A program made the position numbers and the translations under genes. DNA of 5,703 bases from Lentisphaerota bacterium (GTDB lineage Bacteria; Verrucomicrobiota; Kiritimatiellia; RFP12; UBA1067), in NCBI GenBank assembly GCA_015061765.1, contig SUVZ01000274.1, forward strand, positions 1 through 5,703. The letters run 5' to 3'. Below are positions 1 to 5,703 of the stretch, piece after piece (the first letter of the stretch is position 1; each line of letters starts with the position of its first letter). Under the pieces are notes generated by a model. It had not been told where the DNA came from and did not search any database. It worked only from the letters and a program-made list of their open reading frames with translations.

Positions 1-1
1 G

Positions 2-1195
2 TTTGAATGTTCGAATCCTCGTCTCAATGCCATTCACCGCATCTGCCGGCGGACGTTTCTCAACAATATCATGAGCGTCCAGTCGGATTGCCCTGCTCGT
101 GAGAAGTACGGCTACGGAGCGGATGTCGCGGCCTGCGCAGAGGCGTTTATCCATAACTTTGACATGCGCGAGTTCTACCGAAAGACGGTGCGAGACAATC
201 TTGACGAAGCTCGTTCCGACGGTTGGTTTACCGATACGGCTCCGTACATAGGCATAAACGACGGCGGCTACGGCGGACGCTCTGGAGGGATCGGCTGGAC
301 AATGGGTGTGCCGGTGCTGGCAGATCTTCTCTATTCGTACTATGGCGATCTTGCGACGATGGCTGAGGCGTATCCGGCGATGGAGCGCTACGCGGGGCTG
401 CTTGCGGAGAAGTTTCCGGATGATGCCATCCCTACCTGTATAGGAGACCACCTTGCGCTTGACAAGGTCGATAACGCCTTGAGCGCTCAGGCAAACTGGG
501 TGCGCTATCTTGATTTTCTTGAACTTTTCGCAAAACGTCTTGGACGCTCCGGCGAGGCTTCCTCATGGGCGCGGAAGGCGGCAAAGGCGCGTATGTCGTT
601 CAAAGCCCGGCACGTGAAGGATTCGCTTGTCGGAGACCGTCTGACGCAGGGCGGTCAGGCGTTCGGACTCAGATACGGTCTCGTGGATAACCGCCGCTGC
701 GCCGCCAAACTTCTTGCCGAAGCAGTGGCCACGCGTGGTAATGCGCTTTCAACCGGGCTTCAATGCACGAATTTCCTTCTTGAGGAGCTGGCGTCAAACG
801 GGCTGTGGAACGAAGCCGCCGCAGTAGTCGCCCGTGAGGAGTTTCCCGGGTGGCTGTATATGGAGCGTCAGGGGGCGACTACGCTCTGGGAGCGCTGGCG
901 CGATCCGAAGCCGATCCATTCGTTCGACCATCCGATGTTCGGACATGTCGATGCATGGATGAAGAAATATATTCTCGGTTTGCGTCTCGCACCGGATGCC
1001 GTCGGTGGCGATAAGGTCATCATAGATCCCAAACCGCTTTGTGGCGTCAAATGGGCGAAAGGATCCCTTACGGTCGCAACAGGGACTGTCCGCATGGAAT
1101 GGAGGCTTCTTGATGATGGAACGGTTGATCTTGAATACAGCCTGCCTTCGGGGTCTGTAAGGGTCTGCGCTGACGGGAAGGATGATGTACCGTGA
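2..1195 (+). CDS. Alpha-L-rhamnosidase, GH78 family, 3' part (5' end outside the window)
   Basis: This enzyme family hydrolyses terminal alpha-L-rhamnose from pectic rhamnogalacturonan, gums or plant glycosides by inversion. The frame is open from base 2, and residues before the first ATG (position 71) already match the family (FECSNPRLNAIH), so the true start lies upstream. Counting from that ATG, the catalytic motif DCPAREKYGYGAD (6-18) keeps Asp6, the general acid Glu11 (bases 101-103) and Asp18. GATTLWERW (268-276) supplies the general base Glu274 (890-892), and SFDHPMFGHVDAW (284-296) supplies His287. In between lie GIGWTMGV, TQGGQAFGL and LSTGL, as expected of the (alpha/alpha)6 barrel. 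A short beta domain, about residues 305-365, closes the protein. Tyr15 stands where most members have Trp in GWTGD, and WTMG replaces WGDA. The N-terminal domains and any signal peptide cannot be seen. The stop overlaps the next start by 4 bases. Family assignment is firm; the substrate is inferred. Confidence 0.93.
   Translation, partial: FECSNPRLNAIHRICRRTFLNNIMSVQSDCPAREKYGYGADVAACAEAFIHNFDMREFYRKTVRDNLDEARSDGWFTDTAPYIGINDGGYGGRSGGIGWTMGVPVLADLLYSYYGDLATMAEAYPAMERYAGLLAEKFPDDAIPTCIGDHLALDKVDNALSAQANWVRYLDFLELFAKRLGRSGEASSWARKAAKARMSFKARHVKDSLVGDRLTQGGQAFGLRYGLVDNRRCAAKLLAEAVATRGNALSTGLQCTNFLLEELASNGLWNEAAAVVAREEFPGWLYMERQGATTLWERWRDPKPIHSFDHPMFGHVDAWMKKYILGLRLAPDAVGGDKVIIDPKPLCGVKWAKGSLTVATGTVRMEWRLLDDGTVDLEYSLPSGSVRVCADGKDDVP
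1178..1182 (+). promoter_or_regulatory. Ribosome binding site for the LamG/barrel protein
   Basis: AAGGA, within the longer purine run GGGAAGGA (1175-1182), lies 9 bases before the GTG at 1192 and inside the rhamnosidase coding sequence. It supports GTG as the start. No in-frame ATG occurs until residue 57, which would remove the signal peptide. Confidence 0.65.
1192..1195 (+). other. GTGA stop/start overlap, translational coupling
   Basis: The GTG start of the LamG/barrel gene shares bases with the TGA stop of the rhamnosidase gene. Such 4-base overlaps usually allow terminating ribosomes to re-initiate. The overlap therefore implies one transcript and linked expression of the two proteins. 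Confidence 0.8.
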
Positions 1196-4100
1196 ACTTG
1201 TTGCGCAAATTGTTTGTGGTAGCGGCCCTTGCCGCAACATCTACGGCGGACGCGGCCCGGCACGAGTTCCCTTCTGTTCCGTGGAGCAGCATCCGTCTCG
1301 TCCGCAGCGATTTGACGGTCGATGCGGTGGATCATCTGGGTGGGCGGCAGTTCCGCTTCATGGCGGAGCCGCGCGGATGCATAGGTGAGATCGATTTCAA
1401 GGTGACCGAAGGCGGTCTCTCAATCGATCCGACGAGGGCCTTTGCTTCAGGTCTGAAAAAGCTTGTCTGCACTTCGCCAGAGATGGATGATCCATCATTT
1501 GATGGACAGTACGTCGTCTATGAGGCCGATGTTGCGGGACCGCCTCCGGCGTCTATAATCTCGGCGGTAACAATGCAACGTGAGGTTTCCCCGGGAAAGA
1601 AATCATTCCATTGCGTTTTTGCAAACCGAAGCCGTCCGTTCGTGCTGTTTTCGGGCAGAACTCCACGCCGTTGCCGGGCGGTGATGCTGTTGCCGGATAA
1701 GACTTCCGGATATGCGTTGCGGTTCGATATCACCGCGCCGGCGAAAGAACCGTATGTCTTCCATGGCGCCGCCGTGGGACGTCTCTATGATCTCCCGCCT
1801 CAGCCGGATGCGGCGGTCAATCCGCAGTTGCTTATGCATCTTCCGTTCGATGGAACGCTCAATGCATCCTCCGCGAAAGGGAATCCCCGTCCTCTCGCAT
1901 TAAAGGGCGTTGATTTCGGTCCGGGTGTCATCGGTGGGGCTGTGCGGGTTTCGTCCGCAGACAAGAGCGTTCTCGAATATGCTTTCGCCAGAAACGCCGA
2001 ACCTGCCCACGGGGCGGTTTCGCTATGGATCCGCCGTGATCCTGCTATGACTGGGAAAACCGCCAACAGCTGGATTTTTTCGACGCCAAAGCCGTTCGAC
2101 GGGCGCATAGGCACCGGTTCCCTTTATCTATGGCTATGGGGAGGGGACAAGATACGTGGCGACAATTCCAACGACGGCGACCTTTCGGCGTCGAAAAGCC
2201 TGCCGCGCGACGCCGCATGGCACCATGTCGTATTCAACTGGGATCGCGCCACGGGGACTTCGCTTTTTGTGGATGGCGTGCAAGTGCCAGGTGGTACAGG
2301 TGGACTTGATCCGGTTGTCAGGGCTGTAACAGCCTATACCTACAGCCGTGCCGGTGAAGAGGGTCTGTTCGACCGGTTCAGGATCGGGTCGGTATCTGGA
2401 GCTGGCGCATTCGACGGCTGGATTGACGATCTGCGCATATACTCCGCCCCGCTCAAGTTGCGTGACGTACGGAAGCTTAGGGATGTAGCCGGCAAATATG
2501 CCTATCAGGCTCCGCGTCCTGACTACGCATCACTTTCTTCCGCTCGCGGCGGAAACCCGTATTTGGCCCAGTCGCTGAAGAAAGCCGGCGATCCTGGGCC
2601 GATGACGCTCGTCAAGGAGTGGCGGTTCGACAGTAAAATGCCGGATCCATCGTTCCGGCATTATGGTGGAGTCCGTATTGGAAAGCTTGGAGAGACTCCA
2701 TATGTTGAAGCAGGAACAAACCGTTCGGACCGATTCGCGATGACTTTCGGTGTCGACCCCAAAGTTCCGTTCTACATCCTTGAGTTCGACTATCCAGACG
2801 ACGCCAAGCGAACGATGGACATAATCGTTCAGGAATCTAGAGGATTCATAGATGACTATGCCCTTCAGGTCGGGGTGCTGACCGGTGAGGACATTCCGGT
2901 TTCAGGCAGGATACGCACCCATAGATGCATCTACTGGACGCGTCCCGTCACCAATGCAGCGTTCATAGCGATGACTGCACGGTCTGGCGGTCCGGCGGCG
3001 CTTTCGGCTTTCCGCATATACCGTGTGGATAGTGGCAGGCTTCCTGTCGCCCACATGAAGGAGCCTCCACGGAAGGATGGTTGGGGGCGGACTGTTGCTC
3101 TGTACTATGAGGATGCTGCGGTCAATTACGACTTCAGCGTTCGCGACGAGGGGTCTTCGCCCGAGGGTGCTCTTGATATGGCTGACCGTTGCGCGGCAGT
3201 CTTGAAGTTCACGGGGGAGAATCTTTTCGCATATCCTGCCGTATGGTATGAAGGGCTTATCGGCGAGACCTACAATCCCCGCCGCCATGCGCCAGGGTTC
3301 ATGTCCGCCTTCTACGAGAGGTTCGATCTCGAAGATCTGGGAGTGGTGCCGCTCATCAACCAGATGGGATTGTACACGCCCAATCCGGCGTGGTTCACCA
3401 CCGAACGGTTGCGTACAGGACGCATTCACGAGACCCCGGTTTCGATAGCATCCAGCGGCTTCCCCGACAGTCACATTACTCTTGGTCCGCCGCAGTACAA
3501 CATTGCGCATCCGGCGGTTCGCGCCTATTGTTCCCGCCTTGTCGATTCGCTCATCTCCGAGGGTGTGAAGCACCGGTCATTCAAAGGGGTGGGACTTCAT
3601 CTCAAATATTCGAGCTTTGCGTGGTTCGGTTCGCTCAAGGGCGGCTACAACGACTACTGCATCGAAGCGTTCGAGAAGTGGTCAGGCGTCAAGGTGCCGG
3701 TGGACCGTCGCGATCCTGCGCGTGGACGTCTTTATGCCGATTGGCTTCTCTCCAACGCACGTGAAAAGTGGATACGCTGGCGATGCAAGGTCTGCACCGA
3801 TTTCTGGATAGAGATGGCCCGGAAACTCGCCAAGGCGAGAGGCGACCTCAAACTCTGGATCAACAACATCTGCGTGCTGGATGCTTGCATGGACGGCTTT
3901 CGCGATTCCGGCTATATGCTCCGCACGGCGCTTGAGGGCGGACTCGATCCCGACCGGCTCGCCCGCGAGGCTCCGAACGTCATACTCGGTCAGACGACGC
4001 TTCCTGCAGACTACCGTACTACGGACGGATCGCTATGGTTCTACCGTGACGAGGCAAACCGTTCTTATCAGCGTACGATGCATCTGAAACGGGATTTCTG

Positions 4101-4686
4101 GGATTTCACAAGGACGGCATCTTATCCGCTTGCACATCAGCACGACCGCTACTGGGAGGATGCCACAGGCAATCCGCGCCGCAATCCACGAAGCGGAAAT
4201 TCGCTTTCAGGAGCGACGCGTGACCTTGATGAGCACAACTGGCGTGTGTCCACGTTGAATCCTGCGGGTGAATACGCGATGAACCATTATGCCGAGTCGC
4301 TGCTCAATCAGGACATGCTCGGTCTTTCGAAGGGTGGATATCTTGTCGGAACCTATGGCATGGAGGAGCATCTCGCTCCGTTCGCACAGGCGTTCAGGGC
4401 GTTGCCGCCGGTCAGGATGAATACGCTTCCGGGTGGCGGCGCAAGTCTCCGGCTCCGTCATGTAGACTATGTGGGCAGGAGCTGGTTCTATATTGTGAAC
4501 TGCTCGAATGTGAAGTCCGTGGCGAAAGTCGTTTTCCCGTCTGGCACGGAAGAGCTGACCGGTTCCTGCGAAAAGTGCGAGGGTCGCCTTGCGCTTGAGC
4601 TTCCGCCTTACGCATTGCGCAGTTTCGCGGCTCCGGCAGGAAGACCGAAATTCATTAATGAAGTAAAGAATGGAGTAAGAGAATGA
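1192..4686 (+). CDS. Large exported protein with LamG-like domain and glycoside-hydrolase-like barrel
   Basis: The 1164-residue product probably binds or processes glycans outside the cytoplasm; its activity is unknown. It begins with a signal peptide (LLRK, then a hydrophobic stretch 7-18, likely cleaved after Ala-Asp-Ala at 19-21). Residues 25-200 form an unrecognised beta-rich region. Residues 211-430 are a LamG/concanavalin-like jelly roll: LLMHLPFDGTLNASS at the start, GAVSLWIRR (274-282), WHHVVFNWD...SLFVDGVQV (343-365), then FRIGS and FDGWIDDLRIYS (407-418). Residues 470-615 look like a second beta-sandwich. Residues 632-1060 resemble a clan-A (beta/alpha)8 glycosidase, with GGYNDYCIEAFEKWSGVKVP (817-836) recalling the end of strand 4 in GH42-like proteins. 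However, the preceding strand reads VGLHLKYSS and lacks the usual Asn-Glu. A C-terminal beta domain (1070-1147) ends in LELPPYALRSFAAP. Two CxxC pairs (865/868, 1126/1129) are unusual. It overlaps its neighbours by 4 bases on each side. The LamG call is good; the barrel call is moderate. Confidence 0.8.
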   Translation: MNLLRKLFVVAALAATSTADAARHEFPSVPWSSIRLVRSDLTVDAVDHLGGRQFRFMAEPRGCIGEIDFKVTEGGLSIDPTRAFASGLKKLVCTSPEMDDPSFDGQYVVYEADVAGPPPASIISAVTMQREVSPGKKSFHCVFANRSRPFVLFSGRTPRRCRAVMLLPDKTSGYALRFDITAPAKEPYVFHGAAVGRLYDLPPQPDAAVNPQLLMHLPFDGTLNASSAKGNPRPLALKGVDFGPGVIGGAVRVSSADKSVLEYAFARNAEPAHGAVSLWIRRDPAMTGKTANSWIFSTPKPFDGRIGTGSLYLWLWGGDKIRGDNSNDGDLSASKSLPRDAAWHHVVFNWDRATGTSLFVDGVQVPGGTGGLDPVVRAVTAYTYSRAGEEGLFDRFRIGSVSGAGAFDGWIDDLRIYSAPLKLRDVRKLRDVAGKYAYQAPRPDYASLSSARGGNPYLAQSLKKAGDPGPMTLVKEWRFDSKMPDPSFRHYGGVRIGKLGETPYVEAGTNRSDRFAMTFGVDPKVPFYILEFDYPDDAKRTMDIIVQESRGFIDDYALQVGVLTGEDIPVSGRIRTHRCIYWTRPVTNAAFIAMTARSGGPAALSAFRIYRVDSGRLPVAHMKEPPRKDGWGRTVALYYEDAAVNYDFSVRDEGSSPEGALDMADRCAAVLKFTGENLFAYPAVWYEGLIGETYNPRRHAPGFMSAFYERFDLEDLGVVPLINQMGLYTPNPAWFTTERLRTGRIHETPVSIASSGFPDSHITLGPPQYNIAHPAVRAYCSRLVDSLISEGVKHRSFKGVGLHLKYSSFAWFGSLKGGYNDYCIEAFEKWSGVKVPVDRRDPARGRLYADWLLSNAREKWIRWRCKVCTDFWIEMARKLAKARGDLKLWINNICVLDACMDGFRDSGYMLRTALEGGLDPDRLAREAPNVILGQTTLPADYRTTDGSLWFYRDEANRSYQRTMHLKRDFWDFTRTASYPLAHQHDRYWEDATGNPRRNPRSGNSLSGATRDLDEHNWRVSTLNPAGEYAMNHYAESLLNQDMLGLSKGGYLVGTYGMEEHLAPFAQAFRALPPVRMNTLPGGGASLRLRHVDYVGRSWFYIVNCSNVKSVAKVVFPSGTEELTGSCEKCEGRLALELPPYALRSFAAPAGRPKFINEVKNGVRE
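4672..4675 (+). promoter_or_regulatory. Ribosome binding site for the esterase
   Basis: GGAG lies 7 bases upstream of the ATG at 4683, inside the last codons of the preceding gene. The spacing is normal and supports this start, which is also the one that gives a complete signal peptide. Confidence 0.65.
4683..4686 (+). other. ATGA stop/start overlap, translational coupling
   Basis: The ATG of the esterase gene overlaps the TGA stop of the LamG/barrel gene. This is the second 4-base overlap in the window and indicates coupled translation along one operon. Confidence 0.85.
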
Positions 4687-5543
4687 ATGTGTTCAGAGGC
4701 TTGATATCGATTGTGGCCGTGGCTCTTTCCGCAGAGGCCGGTGCCGCCGTGCTGGAAACCGTCAAGGTTCCGTCTGCTGCAATGGGGCGGGAGATCTACG
4801 TGACCGTAATGCTGCCCGATGCATACGGCAGAAATCCCGATGTGCGCTACCCTGTCGTCTATATGCTTCATGGCGCTGGCGACAACCACACCACATTCGC
4901 TGACGAGGTCGGCAGGAAAGGCGTGGACGAAGGAGGGTTCATTGGAGTATGTCCCGATGGCGCGGGCAAAAGCTGGTGGTATGATTCGCCGGTGAATCCG
5001 AAGCGGAAGTTCGAGACGTTCGTGGCCAAAGAGCTGGTCGCGTGGGTAGATTCGCGCTACCGCACCCGTGCGAACAAGGAGGGCCGGGCCATAACAGGTG
5101 GTTCGATGGGCGGTCATGGCGCCTGCTGGCTAGGGTTCCGCCATCAGGGGACGTTCGGCGCGATCGGCAACATCTACGGAGGGGTGGATGTGCGTCGCCA
5201 TAAAAACAGCTGGAAGGTCTGGGGCCTTCTCGACTGCCTGGGGGACTATGAGGCAAACAAGGATGTCTGGACGCGGCATATGTGCGTCACCGAGGCTGCC
5301 AAGCTCCGCAATGGTGATGTGAATCTTCTCACTGTTGTCGGAACGGGTGATTTCTTTCTTGAGGACAACCGTCAACTTCACCGCATCTTGACGGAAAACA
5401 AGGTAGCCCATCTGCATCTGGAAATACGCGGCGAGGATGACAGACGTTCCTGTCATACGCATCCGTTCCGCAAGAAGGCGGCGGCGATTGTGTTTCGCTA
5501 TTTCCGCAACTATTTCACCACCGGCCGGGCAGGCCTCGAATAA
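4683..5543 (+). CDS. Exported serine esterase, CE1/esterase-D-like alpha/beta hydrolase
   Basis: Members of this family remove acyl groups, such as acetyl or feruloyl esters, from plant polysaccharides or short-chain esters. The 286-residue protein has a signal peptide (MNVFRG, then hydrophobic ISIVAVALSA, likely cleaved near Ala-Glu-Ala at 17-19). Mature residues fit the family in order: YPVVYMLHGAGDN (56-68) with the HGxG oxyanion region; the nucleophile elbow TGGSMGGHGA (138-147) with Ser141; GTGDFFLEDNR (220-230) with the likely acid Asp223; and SCHTHPF (256-262) with His258 as the probable catalytic histidine, His260 being the alternative. The length is usual for the family. The histidine region has HTHPF where relatives commonly have an aromatic residue after the histidine. 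Its gene is coupled to the LamG/barrel gene and lies close to a rhamnosidase, so deacylation of a rhamnose-containing glycan is a reasonable inference. Acetyl versus feruloyl specificity cannot be read from the sequence. Confidence 0.88.
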   Translation: MNVFRGLISIVAVALSAEAGAAVLETVKVPSAAMGREIYVTVMLPDAYGRNPDVRYPVVYMLHGAGDNHTTFADEVGRKGVDEGGFIGVCPDGAGKSWWYDSPVNPKRKFETFVAKELVAWVDSRYRTRANKEGRAITGGSMGGHGACWLGFRHQGTFGAIGNIYGGVDVRRHKNSWKVWGLLDCLGDYEANKDVWTRHMCVTEAAKLRNGDVNLLTVVGTGDFFLEDNRQLHRILTENKVAHLHLEIRGEDDRRSCHTHPFRKKAAAIVFRYFRNYFTTGRAGLE

Positions 5544-5550
5544 AAGGGGA
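5544..5550 (+). promoter_or_regulatory. Ribosome binding site for the downstream gene
   Basis: AAGGGGA directly follows the esterase stop codon and sits 5 bases before the ATG at 5556. An in-frame ATG at 5550 overlaps this site and would leave no spacer, so 5556 is preferred. Confidence 0.65.
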
Positions 5551-5555
5551 TGATT

Positions 5556-5703
5556 ATGAATGCAAGAATGATGTTCGTTCTGATGGCTGTGGCCACCGCA
5601 TTTTGCGCACGTGAGTGCCATGGTGTGTCCAAGGCAAGCTCCTTCGAGAAGAAGCCACGTGTCGTAATGAATCTCGTCAATTTTCTGCGTGGTTGCGAGC
5701 CTC
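5556..5703 (+). CDS. Exported protein, N-terminal 49 residues only (3' end outside the window)
   Basis: Only the first 49 codons are present and the frame remains open at the end of the window. The start is MNARMMFVLMAVATAFCARE: a positive charge followed by a hydrophobic core at residues 5-17, consistent with a signal peptide. There is no convincing lipobox, because Phe precedes Cys17 and Glu precedes Cys21. The mature part contains RVVMNLVNFLRGCEP (35-49), which looks like the first beta-strand and following loop of a barrel or deacetylase-like fold. It recalls, from memory only, NLVNFIRxxEP openings in uncharacterised exported proteins of Lentisphaerota and relatives. The 12-base gap after the esterase gene and the good ribosome binding site place it in the same operon, so a role in the same glycan pathway is likely. 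The function cannot be assigned. Confidence 0.75.
   Translation, partial: MNARMMFVLMAVATAFCARECHGVSKASSFEKKPRVVMNLVNFLRGCEP

Noticed and set aside
71..73. ATG at 71 as the start of the rhamnosidase
   Set aside because: The frame is open upstream to the window edge, and the upstream residues match the conserved GH78 segment just before the catalytic motif. A start here would cut through the catalytic domain.
1482..1506. GATGGA-TGA-TCCATC palindrome followed by another GATGGA
   Set aside because: It is a short symmetrical stretch inside codons for Met-Asp-Asp-Pro-Ser-Phe-Asp-Gly, well into the gene. Nothing suggests an operator or attachment site.
2637..2662. Perfect 9-base inverted repeat (AATGCCGGA / TCCGGCATT) with an 8-base loop
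   Set aside because: It is inside the large coding sequence and not followed by a T-tract, so it is not a terminator. By a rough estimate, one such repeat is not surprising by chance in a window of this length.
2902..3573. Antisense open frame of 223 codons
   Set aside because: It lies wholly within the barrel part of the large gene, which has a clear protein-family pattern on the + strand. The antisense product is rich in Arg and His, has no recognisable domain, and is explained by codon bias of the sense gene.
4608..5117. Antisense open frame of 169 codons, and another of 163 codons at 5130-5621
   Set aside because: Both are opposite the esterase gene, whose motifs are unmistakable. Neither antisense translation shows a motif, and their starts have no support from context.
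5544..5555. Terminator or promoter in the only intergenic gap
   Set aside because: The gap is 12 bases and consists of the ribosome binding site of the next gene. There is no room for a hairpin or for promoter elements.

Overview
The window is a tightly packed, single-strand run of four genes for breaking down complex carbohydrate, all read on the + strand. It starts inside one gene and ends inside another, and there is almost no non-coding DNA. In order it holds: the 3' part of a GH78-type alpha-L-rhamnosidase (to 1195); a large exported protein of 1164 residues with a LamG-like domain and a C-terminal glycoside-hydrolase-like barrel (1192-4686); an exported CE1/esterase-D-like serine esterase (4683-5543); and the first 49 codons of another exported protein (from 5556). 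No RNA genes, mobile elements, CRISPR arrays, terminators or promoters could be supported. The two long antisense ORFs look like shadows of the real genes.

The genes are joined by 4-base stop/start overlaps (GTGA at 1192-1195, ATGA at 4683-4686) and then a 12-base gap. Each start has a purine-rich Shine-Dalgarno-like sequence. This is strong evidence for one polycistronic, translationally coupled operon whose promoter lies upstream of the window and whose end lies downstream.

Together the genes suggest a glycan-utilisation locus. A rhamnosidase removes terminal alpha-L-rhamnose, an esterase removes acyl decorations (acetyl or hydroxycinnamoyl), and the LamG/barrel protein is a likely but unproven glycan-binding or glycan-cleaving partner. 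A rhamnose-containing, acylated substrate such as pectic rhamnogalacturonan or a mucilage or gum would fit, but this is inference. No SusC/SusD-like transporter, sulfatase or regulator is visible here.

The organism is probably a Gram-negative member of the PVC group (Lentisphaerota, Kiritimatiellota or Verrucomicrobiota), from gut, rumen or another plant-matter-degrading habitat. The grounds are moderately high GC judged by eye, large exported LamG-containing enzymes without Bacteroidota-type C-terminal sorting tails or SusCD, and the look of the second and fourth proteins, which recall poorly described families from those phyla. This assignment is from memory and is tentative. The most interesting element is the second protein. 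Its barrel region has the layout of a clan-A-like glycosidase but lacks a recognisable Asn-Glu acid/base motif, so it may represent an undescribed glycosidase family or a non-catalytic relative.
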